A DNA stretch of 64,000 nt, taken from positions 248,001-312,000 of the forward strand of contig NC_089425.1 in assembly GCF_013426205.1 (NCBI RefSeq). Direction: 5' to 3'. Under the pieces are notes generated by a model. The model was not told the origin of the DNA. It ran no database searches and worked only from the letters and a program-made list of their open reading frames with translations. Below, in pieces: positions 1-10,781 of this stretch. Position 1 is the first letter of the stretch, and each line of letters opens with the position of its first letter. The position numbers and the translations under genes are program-made. This DNA comes from Metarhizium brunneum. Its lineage: Eukaryota; Ascomycota; Sordariomycetes; Hypocreales; Clavicipitaceae.

Positions 1-33
1 GTCATCGACATGGAGGTTGCCGACGTCAAGGTC

Positions 34-229
34 TGTGACAAGGGCTCAATAGAGGGCTTAGAGCAATTTGGCTCAATTCAGCTAATAACAGTCTTTGGTA
101 TCAAAGGTCCTTGGTTTTCCTCAAGGCCTCGGTCGCCAAAGACGGCTTTAAATACAAGAAGTCGGTGAGGGACTTTGCCCTAGGTCTCGTGACCGTAGCC
201 CTTGTGTAACCATGCATTTCCGTGTAACA
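34..229 (-). repeat. LTR-like repeat copy, family A
   Basis: This 196-bp copy reads on the minus strand. Its ends are TGTTACACGG and CCCTTGTCACA, so it has the short TGT..ACA inverted termini typical of retrotransposon LTRs. It aligns along nearly its whole length with the copies at 10584-10781 and 48152-48339 and shares the internal block GGACCTTTGATACCAAAGA and a TATA-like box. The flanking pentamers (aggtc, ggatc) are not a clean target duplication. I see no linked reverse transcriptase, so it is a solo LTR or part of a short non-autonomous element. Confidence 0.7.
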
Positions 230-1541
230 GGATCAGAAAGGGTGAAGCAGCCCTCAAGTGTGGAAGAAAGGGAGAGTATCATTTCAAAGAAGAACTGCCC
301 TGCAATGCAGTGGAACAGTCGAGTCATATTATGATTGATTTTCTGGCTAATAGTGACCCTTTCATTCCAGCGCTGCGCTGCTGTCCTTGAGGAGCAATGC
401 TCCTACCAGACGATATACTCCCTGATAGCCCGGCTCATGAAGCTTCGTTCCGCTCACCGCTGTCTGTAAATGCTGAAAATGAAGATTTGATGAGTGAAGC
501 AACATGTCTGCCGACTCGGAACGGCCACCTCGAGACTGTACCGCTTTTGCATGAGAAGACTGCTGCTCGAAAACCGGCAAATGACTGACTAGGACGTCGT
601 GAACGTAGATGACAACAGGGCGGCACAGAAAACGCAGGCGGGATTTTGCTAGGGCCCTGTCCTCTTATATGATGCGGTAAATGACGCCTGGCAGTATGTA
701 TTGGTGATCATATCTCACTGCACCCATTTGCAGGTCGGCCCGGGCCTTGTCATGACCAAACATGAGCAAGAAAGCATACCCCTGCGACATTAAACAAAAC
801 CCAATATACGTAGGCTGGTCGAAACCTGACTAGCATCTTATCATTCGTGAACCATTCGGTCAATATCGAGCATAATGCGCGTAAATTACATGAAAGCCAA
901 GCGCCCCCCACTCCGGCAGGGGTCATGACAATACTCTCGGTTGTAGTCCCATCAAGAAGCTGCATTTATACCAATTTAGCCGTGGTACCTGCTATCCATG
1001 GTGGTGTCAGGAATACAGCCCAGGACATCTGGTAATAGCCCGCGGGTTCGCAACAAGCTGACTCTCGGGCACCGCGAACCTACGGGACGGTTGGCCTCTC
1101 GTCCCAATTACGCAAAGTTCCAAGTCAGTTGGCAATGTCAATGTTCTGGTGTGTGCCTTATTCGGCCGCAGGGGGGCGTTTGGGCTTGTGAAAAACTGGC
1201 TTGTGCCACGCTGTCCATATTGCTAGTCATGTATAGTATCGACCCTTGCTTTGTGTTTCATTGCTCTACCGGTTGTTACTGCTCTCGAGTCAGATTCTCC
1301 CACCGGCAGCACTGACATTTGTGGGGGGCGGGTCAGTAATATGCTTTTCTTAGAAAGCATTGACCGTCATGCTTAAATTGCTGTCTATTTTAACCGACTA
1401 TCCAATGCACTATATTCTGTCCGGGTTTTTAGTTATAAGTCGCAAGAAATCCGCCAACTCGATCCATATCCCACTCACAGTTTCATCTCTCTCGAATTAC
1501 CCTACAAATCTCCCAAGGACAATTTTTACTAGCATATTACC
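230..1541. other. Intergenic, no gene seen
   Basis: About 1.3 kb with only short overlapping frames (60-105 codons) in conflicting directions, none with a recognisable domain or intron pattern. The last 150 bases are presumably the promoter of the small secreted-protein gene that starts at 1542. Confidence 0.5.
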
Positions 1542-2537
1542 ATGAAGCTCTTGGCTGCGACTATTGCTCTTTCCGCACTTGCTGCGGCTGTTCCGCAGCG
1601 CCCAGACATGTTATACATGGTTACAGGACCTTGTACGGACCTTAGAAACACTATTTGCGTAAGGGGTTCCTACTAGTGCGCCGTTGAGGTCTTGACAGTA
1701 TACTAAACTCTAGAGATGTAGGGCGTAAATGACATGGTAGAGGATCCTAACGTCAAGGGCAACCGCATTAGCTGTCGCTTTTACCAAGGCGAGGTAAGAG
1801 AAGTTATAAAAGACACAAGAATATACTAAATTATACTAACACACTTCTTCTAATAGAAGCAAGATGACCTTCTCTGCCAGGTTAATCAGTTGTCAAAGGG
1901 CCAACAAGTAAGCCGTCTTGCAAAGTCAAATTCTTCATGGACTAACCCGTAATTTCTTCCAGGCAAAAGACGACGCTTCAGAGATCTGTGGCGCACTGGG
2001 CGGTGTAAGCATCCTGGCTGTATTTCCCGGCAAATAAATATAAGACTTGGTTGTACTAATACCGCGCGACGCTTTACAGTGCACTTGCGCGTGGTCGACT
2101 ACGGAGAGAAAGATTCGCAAAAGAATCGGCGGCCGAATCGTTGGTACCCCCCTCATAACATTGAAGGCAGCATTGGATGCGTGCTGACACTAGCTACAAG
2201 GTCAATTTCAATTGTCTGCCGAACCCCAAGTCGAAAAACACTGTAAGTTCATAGATGAATAGTAACACCTTTCCCTTTACATGGCTTATCATACTCACAC
2301 TATGGGAAAATGTAGCCTGCAGCCAGGGAACAATTCCTTAAATCAATTGATGAGGCTGCGGCAGAGGCGTGTTTCTGGGAAAAAGAAATGGACGAGTCTA
2401 CTTGTCAAAGTTACAAGTTGGATTGCATTCATACGTTGTCCGAGGGTGAACATGAGGACCCTATTACCCCAGATCAAGTCGAGAGGTGTGTCCGCGACAG
2501 GATCCGGGAGAATCGCGCACCTAGCACCGCACGTTAG
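1542..2537 (+). CDS. Small intron-rich secreted protein candidate
   Basis: No family is recognised. The ATG at 1542 opens a hydrophobic signal-peptide-like stretch (MKLLAATIALSALAAAV). Phase-consistent exons can be read at 1542-1658, 1722-1793, 1857-1907 and 1963-2004, separated by GT-AG introns, two of them with clear ACTAAC branch sites. A fifth exon starts at 2080. Its 3' boundary is uncertain: it either stops at 2185-2187 or splices near 2091 to an exon starting at 2194. The latter is likelier, because a further open exon (2316-2537, stop TAG) follows an intron at 2243-2315 in a compatible phase and is rich in Glu, Asp and Cys. The product would be about 200 aa, secreted, with several cysteines and no transmembrane segment, so an effector-like protein is possible. 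Coding status is an inference from the splice pattern. Confidence 0.5.
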
Positions 2538-3482
2538 AGCAGCGCTATTACACCCAGTGCCCCGACTTGGATACTCAAGTGCTACTTGACTTTTACTTTC
2601 ATCAAACTTACCACGTATTAAGTACGTTTTCACAAACTTGGGATAAGCTTTAAGCTTACTTAAGCGTTTTATAGACACATATGTAGGCAAATAAATTTAT
2701 CTGCCCCATCATCTTAGTCTACACGAGTAGACCTCGGGAGCCGAGATTGAAATGTGAGCTTTTAAATCCATGAGCGTAGGGAGATAGTTCATGGGTCGCT
2801 TTGTGCCAGGAGCCCGTCTGGAGGGCAAGATGGAACGGACCTCGAAGATTTACGGGAAAGACTCCATTGAACGGCCCAAAAGCTTGTTCGTGAGGAGGAG
2901 TTTGATGTTGCTTGCCAAAAGATGCCGTGGACGCTGGGATCTGGTTCTTCTCAGACTAAACAGCGCTGAGCGCCCAACGGGTGTGCTTTCCAACAACGCC
3001 ACGGCTGAGTCTACAGAGACCAAGAACTTACCGCCCCATGACGTGGTTGGCTGACGTTTAAGTTTGATATGCTCTACACGCTGGCATTATCAAGTACAGG
3101 ATACACGAGCACTGCTTGTTGCCGACGTTTGTAGAGAAAGCCCAGAGCCGCTGAGGTATGTAAAACTCTTTTAGCTTTGTGTCATGTCTTGACTGTTCGT
3201 GACCTGTGACACGGCATTCGCTCCGATTAGGTGCGCAGAATATTCTTGGACGCCGAAACATGTGGTGAGTCGACGGTTGCGGACGGGCAAAGCATGTGGC
3301 TGAATATCGTTCAAAGCAACATTGAAGGTTAATTCCCATGCGAAACCTACTGCCGCAGCTTGTCGAGTCGGGGGATGCACCTCGGCTAGCATATATATAA
3401 ATCCATCAGAGCGACTGTGAAAGCACTTGCATTGCAGCCAGAACAACATCCAGCGTCCATCTTTACTCCTCAGCAATTGAGA
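2538..3482. other. Intergenic with promoter of the PAN-domain gene
   Basis: No convincing gene. The frames at 2791-3054 (+) and 3058-3491 (-) overlap one another and have no recognisable domain. A short piece near 2880-2970 reads plausibly as protein but is interrupted by a stop, so a gene relic cannot be excluded. Confidence 0.4.
3392..3400 (+). promoter_or_regulatory. TATA box of the PAN-domain gene
   Basis: TATATATAA lies about 85 bp upstream of the chosen ATG at 3483, a normal position for a fungal core promoter. It supports the 3483 start over the upstream non-ATG extension of the frame. Confidence 0.5.
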
Positions 3483-4343
3483 ATGCGACACTCTACGGCA
3501 ACGCTAGCTCTCGGGACGTGTGTCCTTTGGCTGCTCGTGGCGGCCTCCGCAGCACGTCTCGACGAACAGCACCTCTTGTCACACGAAAATATCCAACATG
3601 GGGCGTCTCGAATTTCGAATGACTGCGACTTGGATTACTACTGCCGTCACGACAGATGTAGACCTGGATGCGATCGTCATCGACGATGCAAGGAGCCCGC
3701 CGGGGGCCTGCCGCACAAGATTTGTTTGCTCGACAATACGTGCGCCTCGGGTCGCCGCGCGAGTCAAGACTGCGCAACAGGCGAAATATGCTCTCTTAAT
3801 GAGTGCCAGAGCCGTCCTACCTGTGACCTGAGGCGAGGAGGCAGTCCATGCACCGGCACGAATCAACAGATTGCATTCTTCCCCGGCACCTTTACCCAAG
3901 ACCAGTGCGATGCTGCATGTAGAGAGGCTTCAACCAACTGCCGGTCGTTCGCAGTGGCGGCGGAAGGTGGTCCGTATGGATGCTATCTCTACAACCGAGA
4001 CGTTTCCATCTGCGGTGGTCAGCCTGGTGCCGCTAACTGGGCCTATTCCGACCGCAACTGCCCTCATTCATGGACGAGGCCTGTGTGTGATTTGAAGGGA
4101 GGCGGCAGCTATTGTACTAACAGCCCGAGACAAATTACATTTATCTCGGGCACATTCACGCCCGCTCAGTGCGGCGAAGAATGCAAGGCTACTTTGAATT
4201 GTCGGTCGTTTGCGTTGGCCTCTGCAGGGGGGCCGTATGGATGCTATCTCTATAATTATAGCGTTTCAGTATGTCACGGCGAGCCGGGTGCAAGTAACTG
4301 GGCCTATTATGACAAGAACTGCGAGGCATACGATTCAATTTAA
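3483..4343 (+). CDS. Secreted protein with two PAN/Apple-like domains
   Basis: Single-exon gene of 286 aa. The ATG at 3483 is chosen because it begins a signal peptide (residues 1-24, hydrophobic core LALGTCVLWLLVAASAA). The frame extends upstream to 3417 but without a better start. Residues 40-110 form a Cys-rich module with paired CxxC-like spacing. Two tandem repeats of about 80 residues then begin CDLRRGG and CDLKGGG, and both carry NCRSFA, GGPYGCYLYN and NWAY signatures, the pattern of a PAN/Apple fold stabilised by disulfides. PAN domains bind carbohydrate or protein, so an extracellular or cell-wall binding role is inferred; no enzyme domain is present. The two repeats are so alike that they look like a fairly recent internal duplication. 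Confidence 0.8.
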   Translation: MRHSTATLALGTCVLWLLVAASAARLDEQHLLSHENIQHGASRISNDCDLDYYCRHDRCRPGCDRHRRCKEPAGGLPHKICLLDNTCASGRRASQDCATGEICSLNECQSRPTCDLRRGGSPCTGTNQQIAFFPGTFTQDQCDAACREASTNCRSFAVAAEGGPYGCYLYNRDVSICGGQPGAANWAYSDRNCPHSWTRPVCDLKGGGSYCTNSPRQITFISGTFTPAQCGEECKATLNCRSFALASAGGPYGCYLYNYSVSVCHGEPGASNWAYYDKNCEAYDSI

Positions 4344-5170
4344 AATGGGCTGTAAAGGAATCATGGGACTGTTACGAAAAAGAGTGAGATAATTATAGCT
4401 ATCGTCTAACTATAAGGTGGTAGGTTTCTGGGATAATTTCATGTGTATCGCATCAAATGCTTTTGAAACCTCTCTACACTCGCTAGTATCAACAACTAAT
4501 AATGTCTCATAACAGCAGTCAAATATCCACAACATATTATCTGAATGAACAAGAGCGGCTCTGCTGCCACTTGTCCATGGAGGTTAGCTCATATACTTGT
4601 TGAGGAGCGACAGCAACGAAAGCGTTTCTGTTTTGCTAAACACCGTCCATATTACGACGAGGCATAACTGAAGCGATGCAATGCTTCGAGTCAGGCAAGG
4701 AGGTTGTATTTCATGATTTGCACGTCGTCCCATTAGCGTACAACTGCCGCCGACTTGCTCTTTATCATTGCCATGAATAACTCAACTCTTCGTCCAGGGC
4801 ACTATTTCAGCTGTAAAACATTAATTAATTACGCAGTAAAAGGGAGACACAAAGCAGGGCAACATGACATTTCTATTGCTTCATCTGGAGAGCGCTTCAA
4901 CGACGTTATAATAGCAGCCAGATTTAGCGGCATTCACCGCTGGCCCCGATAGCTAGGCTCGATGCAAGTACTCAAGATGTCAATTATACACTCTGATTAT
5001 GACCAGTGCTATAACTGCTGATCAGGACAGCTGCCGACCCTTCAGCCCATTCTACCCCTTGCACCACCGCTGAGAAGGACAGTATTTTATGCGGTTTAGC
5101 ACATTTTACCAATAATTTACACAGGAAACCATCTTCAGTTATGATTTGATCTTTTTATTCTTGATTGATG
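4344..5170. other. Intergenic, no gene seen
   Basis: About 830 bp between the convergent ends of the PAN-domain gene and the lectin-like gene. Only a 65-codon frame without recognisable features is present. Confidence 0.5.
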
Positions 5171-6088
5171 TTATAGCATTGGTGAACCGCAATGCCCTGA
5201 GTCATGAATCCTGCGCCTTATAGTACTTGAACCACCATAATTGACCAGTATTTGACCTGTCCATTGTCCGCCAACCAAAGCATTATAGTAAAGCTGGCCA
5301 GACTTCCCGGAGCCTTGATAAAATCAGTACATGTTGTTTTGAAAGGAGATGACAGATGGCCCGTCCGACATGGATGACTGAGGCACTTGGCGATCGCCTC
5401 GCCATTCGTTCCGCCACCAGAAATTATACCAAAGTTGGCCACTTTTCCTACTACCTTGGTAAAAACAATAGAGTATATCGTCAATGACGTTGATGGCTGA
5501 TGGCTGATCTGATAGAGATGTGCCAGAGACTTGCTGATCGCCTTCCCAGCCCTCTGCACTCAGGATGTTATACCAAAGCTGGCCACTGTCCCCGGCACCT
5601 TGGTGGAAGCAATATAAATTGTTCCCAAAAACGACTGCTGACGGCCCAGCTGATAGGGTCGTGTCAGGGACTTCTTGTTCGCCTTCCCAGTGGTCCCCAT
5701 CTAAAACATTATACCAAAGACTGCCACTATCACGGCTGCCTTGGTGGAAGCAATAGATTTTGTTGTTGAAAACGACGGCTGATGGCCCGGCTAATAAGCT
5801 TGTTCCAGGGACTTGCTTATCGCCTTCCCAGAGGCTCCCATCAAAAACATTATACCAGAGCTCGCCATTATCACCGCTGCCTTGGTGAAAACAATAGATC
5901 TTGTTGTCAAAAACCACGGCTGATGGCCCGGCTGATAGGGTTGTTCCAGGGACCTGTTGTTTATTTTCCCAGTACTGCCCATTCGAAACTGCATACCAAA
6001 GTTCGCCAGAGTCATTGCCACCTTGGAAGAAGCAGTACATCTTATTGCCTAGAGCAACAGCAGATGGGGAGGCTGTCATGACAGCCAT
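5171..6088 (-). pseudogene. Six-bladed beta-propeller lectin-like gene with a nonsense codon
   Basis: Read on the minus strand from the ATG at 6088; the longer frame to 6106 starts at a non-ATG codon. The protein consists of six repeats of about 47 residues with the pattern PSAVxFxNKxYCFxQGSxxSGxLWYNxxxGxxWEG. This resembles the propeller blades of PLL/AAL-type fucose-binding lectins. There is no signal peptide. At 5324-5326 a TGA sits exactly where every other blade has the Cys codon of the YCF motif. The frame then continues in the same register with FYQGSGKSGQLYYN to a natural TAA at 5171-5173. The last blade is therefore cut off unless the stop is read through or is a sequence error. A truncated but partly functional five-blade protein is the alternative. 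Carbohydrate binding is inferred from the repeat pattern only. Confidence 0.65.
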
Positions 6089-6170
6089 GATGAGAGTGAT
6101 TTCCAATATGAAGAAAATTTTGATTAGGTCAAATCTTTAACTAGCCAGCCGTACAAGCTCTGCGTCGGAT

Positions 6171-6352
6171 GGCAAGGGTCAATGAGATTGAGGCTTGGAA
6201 TGGTTTTCAACTCAGTGTAACAATAGTCTTTGGTGTGTAAAAGGCCCTTGGTTTTCGTTTGTCCTTGGTGGGCTCAAGAGACCCTTTTATATTAAGAGTC
6301 GGTTAGTCTCTTGCTGACCAACCTCCTGAGGCCTTAGGCCTTTGCCCAGGCA
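6171..6352 (-). repeat. Diverged LTR-like repeat copy, family A
   Basis: A degraded minus-strand copy of the repeat family. It keeps the blocks CAGT..AACAATAGTCTTTGGT and CCTTGGTTTTC seen in the intact copies, but its terminal sequences are eroded. Boundaries are approximate. It lies immediately upstream of the lectin-like gene's start. Confidence 0.5.
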
Positions 6353-8392
6353 TCGTTGAGCTCGCGGTTCAATCCGTGCTTTTGTTATTGTATGACGATG
6401 CCGTGCGACATGCGATATAGTACATCTCTTTTATTCAATATGTGTCCTTGCAACACAAAGCTGGCCGAGCTTTACAGTGGTAATTCAATGCTACGCCAGT
6501 GGTCAACAAGCAGTGCGGGCACCTATCATAGAGGTAAACAGAGAGACAAGCTGCATCACGATGGCCTAGCTGACACGTGGATACTACTAGGCTTCTGACT
6601 GGTGAAGCGAACCTTGACAGTTATGCAGCAGGTCAAATAGAGACATAGCATGACCGGCAGCAGCAACCACTATTCACGATAGGCTCTAGGATGCGCTATT
6701 AAGCATGACAACACGATATCTGGTTGACTTGTCACCTGCATCACGCTGCATGCCAGCCGCCAGCACAACCCTACCCTGACATTGCTTCTGGCGTTGCAGA
6801 CTGCTTATTTTTTCTTTTGTCTCTCCATTGCACTGGAGTTGGGGATCGCACAACTTCCCGATATGTCAGTCACTGCCAAAAACTTGACTCGACCACGCCC
6901 AGGTTCCTACATCAAGCTTGCTACTGCTCACCTTGTGACCAGGAGATGCCGAAGACGTGATGTTGGTAACATGCCGATATCTGTACCTGCACCAGTGTAT
7001 TCATCGCATCGCTATACTTTCTGTGTCATTCTCATGGCACCTCACAGTCCTGTGGCCTAGTACAGCTTGATCACCGTGGACAACTGTTGGTTAGTAATAG
7101 TACATGGTGTCGCTCCCAATACCACCTTTCAGTCTATTTTCCTCGCATCGGTAAGGCCTAGCCTTCATAGGCTATCCGTGAAAGAGGGGGGAACAAAAAG
7201 AGTAATGCTTCTCATTGCTTCTGCGGACGCTTTGTAACTGGGCGCTAGGTTTCCGCTAGGCGCACAATCTATTCTTCCTTTTGGGCAGTGCTTCGCTTGC
7301 TCTAGTGCTCCCTGCACGCTAGATAGCTTACGGGCTCACTTGCTTAGAATTCCCAAACCTGCAGAACTCATAATGCAGTAGCCGGCATGTGCAGATGGGA
7401 ACCCCGGAGTAGGGTGGCGGGAGGTTGTAGGCTCGCAGCCAACGACCGCCATGATTGGTACAGCCAATTGGAATTCGGAGGTGGCTTCATACCTCAGGTA
7501 ATACGCAATCCCTGTCTGTTCAAGCAATTTTTCGCATTCGCGTACCAGCTGAACCCGGAAGTAAAGTAAGAACCGCAGATACATGAAACTGCTGAGTAAA
7601 ATCCGATGCCGCTATAACTATAAGTCACACCAACTTCTATGGTCGGTCCTGACACTCTAGTTACACCAGACGGCAGGATACTCAAGCATCTACATCCGGT
7701 TGGCCAGAAGCAAGGAACAGGCTATCACACGGCAGAGACTCGCACTTGCAGGGCCTGGCCAAGGCTCGATGGGCAGGGCTGGCCATATTCATTGCATTGA
7801 AACACAGTGTGGCTAACAGACAGACAGCCGGGAGGCCGAGTACGGCTGCAGGACAGCTTCGTCATGGCCACCGGCCGTCTGTTACGTTGTAGCATGTTTC
7901 AAGCTTTTGTCTTGGTACCTGACTTGTGTTTAAGATACCTTCATCTGCCCAAGGGCCTACATGCGGTATGTAAACTTAAGCCCAATTGCGAGGTATCTCT
8001 CCATGTTGGACCTGGCATTGTATTGACACACAAGGAGGGTATGTTTTGCTAACCATCCATCAATGTCATCGAAGTGACCCGTGGGCCCCGCAATGAAGTG
8101 GAGTCAACCCTGGTCCTGGCGGTGGCTCGGGCCTGTCTCCCGCTGTGGGGCAATGCAAACGCCACAAGACCGGGGATGCAAGTTGACATGGACGTTTGAT
8201 ACATCCTACCAGTCAAGTTGAGACGTCTTCATGATGTGTTTTGGTCTTGTATGTAGGGAGATTTTCAGTACGGTATAAGAGAGCCAGGGCCGGGAAAAAA
8301 AGTACCGATAATTCAGCAGGGTAACTGGGCGTGGAAGGGTTGGTTCATATATCTGCTAAGTTCATAATCGCAATCTTATAAAATGGAAAATC
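6353..8392. other. Intergenic, gene-poor
   Basis: About 2 kb. The short frames present (up to 92 codons) overlap in opposing directions and show no domain, signal peptide or splice pattern. I see no RNA gene here. Confidence 0.45.
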
Positions 8393-10065
8393 ATGATAAA
8401 TGGAGGCATTTTAGGGCCTCAAATAATAGCTTTATTAATGAAAATAATAGCGATGACGACGATGAAGTCTGACAAAGCATCACGCGAGGCATTTTTCCTT
8501 GCCGTGGAAGGCGGCCTCGTCCCTCTCATGGATCTCTTCAGCGATGGCTGGATCAACGACGAAGACGCTGAAGGATACTCGCCGCTGCTATGAGCGGCCA
8601 AGAAAGGCCGCGAAGACGCGGTGCAGTGGCTCCTGGAGAGAGGCACAAACTCGGGGGCTACGACACCAGATCAGTCCACGGCACTTCACCTGTTGTGGAG
8701 GATCGGGCGGACTAACATGGCGAGGAATTTTGTCACTCACGGTATCCCAGCCAACACATGCAACAAGCTCGGGTACAGCCCTATCAAATACGCAGCGGAG
8801 GGCGGCTTCAACGACCTGGTTCGCCTGCTGACTAAAGAGTATGCGGTACACGTAAATCACATGGAAGCACAGGGAACAACTACAGCGCTCCACCTAGCGG
8901 CAAAATATGGACATTCTTCGACCTGTAGGATATTACTCGGCAAGGGTGGAAATATCGAGACTTTGGACACTGAATGTGAAACCCCTGTGAGCTTAGCAAG
9001 GAAATATTGAGGGATCAACAGAAAATGTCTCACCAGACTCTGACAGTAAAAAATCACAGCAAATGACGAGCACAAACAGCCCGGACGGACAGTATCATAT
9101 CTATTACACCTGGCGGCTTAGCTTGGCGACTTTAGCACGGCATAGTTGCTACTCGGGTACAAGAAGTATATAAACCGCCATGCCTACAGGGCAGCTTTGA
9201 ACGAAACGGCCTACTCTGGGCACTTGGAAATCATGAGACTGCTGCTTGAAAATCGGCAAGTGACAGACAGGGACATTGTACGCGCAGATGGGAGCACAGC
9301 CTTGCACTGGGCGAGCCGAAACGGGCATTGCGATATTATTCCGCTTCGTCTGAGCACAGGACTCGTCGATGTCAACATGCCAGACGCAGCTGGGAAGAGA
9401 GCGCTTCACTCGGCTGCAGCCAAGGGCCACGTTGGGGTGGTTCACATCCTCTTGGATCAAGGGTCCAGGGCAGACTTGGAAAGCACATGCGGCGATTACG
9501 CCATCCACGATGCTTCGGCGAATGGGCATGTTGACGTGGTCGAAGCCCTGGCAGGGAAGATGAGTGACATTCTGATAACAGGCAGCAAGGGCACGACTTT
9601 GACGCTTGCAGTCGTGAACCAGCACTCTTCTGTGGTCAAGTTCATCCTCCGTTATGCGAGAACGCGGGTGATCCGGGTGAGTCGGCTGAGTCGCCTGCTC
9701 TACAAGGCCGTCGAGAATGGCGACGTGGTAACTCTCGATATGCTGCTCCGGCACGCAGACGAAACGAATCCACCAGAATCGACGACTTTCCGCTACGGGA
9801 GGCTGCTGCGGCCGGTCGCAACGCCGAGCAGATGCTCAGTTTGCTGCTAGCGATGGTTTCAGCCAACACCGAGATAACACGGCTGCTCCTGTCCGCAGGG
9901 GCCGATGTGAATATCAGTTGCGACAATCACGCGACGCCCGTCGTTTTCGCAGCCGAGCAAGGCAGTACGGAATGCGTTCGGCTGCTCTTACTAGCTGGTG
10001 TTGACAGCACGGCCGTGAACGAGTTTGGCATGAGGGCGCTGCATGACGCGGCACAAGACGGCTAT
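8393..10065 (+). pseudogene. Ankyrin-repeat protein, 5' part, decayed
   Basis: One frame starting at 8393 encodes ankyrin repeats (signatures such as TALHLAAKYGH, ALHSAAAKGHVGVVHILLDQG). It is broken by in-frame stops at 8591-8593, 9008-9010, 9041, 9047, 9119 and 9143. The first falls in the context LL-stop-AAKKG, where TGG (Trp) is the likely ancestral codon, so the change is a G-to-A transition of the RIP type. A frameshift lies near 9760-9775, after which repeats continue in another frame (SLLLAMVSANTEITRLLLSAG). At 10065 the coding sequence is split by a 716-bp LTR-bounded insertion and resumes at 10782. Some of 9005-9100 could be a former intron. Proteins of this kind mediate protein-protein contacts. 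Its original partner and any effector domain cannot be named. Confidence 0.75.
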
Positions 10066-10314
10066 TGTTACACGGATGTCACGTTGCCATAAAGGCACGG
10101 GCCGTACCTTGAACATGACGATAGTTACACAAGGGCTCGAGACCTAACGGGGGCCTCAGGCACCCAGGACAGCCCTTTAACCGCCTCTTGATATAAATAA
10201 GGGTCATCTGCCCCTCGAGGCCTTGAGGAAAACTAAGGACCTTTGATATCAAAGCGAATTATTAGCTGAATATCGAACATTGTTCCAAGCCCTATAATTA
10301 TAGCCCTTGTCACA
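10066..10314 (+). repeat. 5' LTR-like repeat, long subfamily
   Basis: 249 bp starting TGTTACACGG and ending CCCTTGTCACA. It carries an extra block of about 50 bp near the 5' end that is shared with the copy at 18901-19141 but absent from the 3' repeat of the same element. Confidence 0.7.
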
Positions 10315-10583
10315 AATAACAGTCTTCCCTTAAAGGTATAAATCCTTCCATCCTTAGCTAGCAAGCAACCAGCCTCTGCTAAATCAATAAGGATGTATCA
10401 GACCTCTTTCTAGCAAGCAACTAGCCTCTGCTAAAATCACAAGGAGGTCATAGGAGCATTTTCGCGCTGGTAGTCAGACCCCCTGACACTAGGTCCTGCG
10501 GATCATCATCATCAACATCATCAACATCATCATCATGACCCGAATACTAGCTCGAGGTCGAGCTAGAAGAAGGGGGAAGCTTG

Positions 10584-10781
10584 TGTCACACGGAAATGGC
10601 GTTGGTTACACAAGGGCTACGGTCACGGGATTAGGGCAGAAGGTCCTCACCGACTTCTTGTATAAATAGACGGCTTCGGTCCCTCAAGGCCTTGAGGAAA
10701 ACCAAGGACCTTTGATACCAAAGACTGTTATTAGATGAATTGAGTAAATTGCTCCAAGCCCTCTACTGAGCCCTTGTCACA
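10584..10781 (+). repeat. 3' LTR-like repeat, short subfamily
   Basis: 198 bp starting TGTCACACGG and ending CCCTTGTCACA. It is closest to the copies at 48152-48339 and 34-229, with near-identical central sequence including a TATAAATAG box. Confidence 0.75.

Larger units (their letters stand above)
10066..10781 (+). mobile_element. Short non-autonomous LTR element (TRIM-like) in the ankyrin gene
   Basis: A 716-bp unit bounded by two family-A LTR-like repeats (10066-10314 and 10584-10781) around a 269-bp non-coding interior. The flanks are gctat (10061-10065) and gccat (10782-10786), a one-mismatch 5-bp target duplication, and removing the unit rejoins the ankyrin reading frame. A purine-rich tract (agaagaagggggaag) lies just before the 3' repeat, as expected of a polypurine tract. 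The interior holds a 25-bp motif repeated twice (10359 and 10411) and a CAT-rich microsatellite near 10500. It has no coding capacity, so movement would need helper enzymes. No convincing tRNA primer-binding site was recognised. Confidence 0.65.

Noticed and set aside
2181..2193. A 13-nt stretch whose removal would join two frames of the small secreted-protein gene
   Set aside because: Too short for a spliceosomal intron; a longer intron starting near 2091 or a sequence change is more plausible.
9149..9754. 201-codon minus-strand frame
   Set aside because: Antisense shadow of ankyrin repeats; its composition shows no domain.
10500..10537. CAT-rich repeat considered as a tandem array or CRISPR-like repeat
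   Set aside because: A plain imperfect trinucleotide microsatellite within the LTR element; there are no spacers, and this is a fungal genome.
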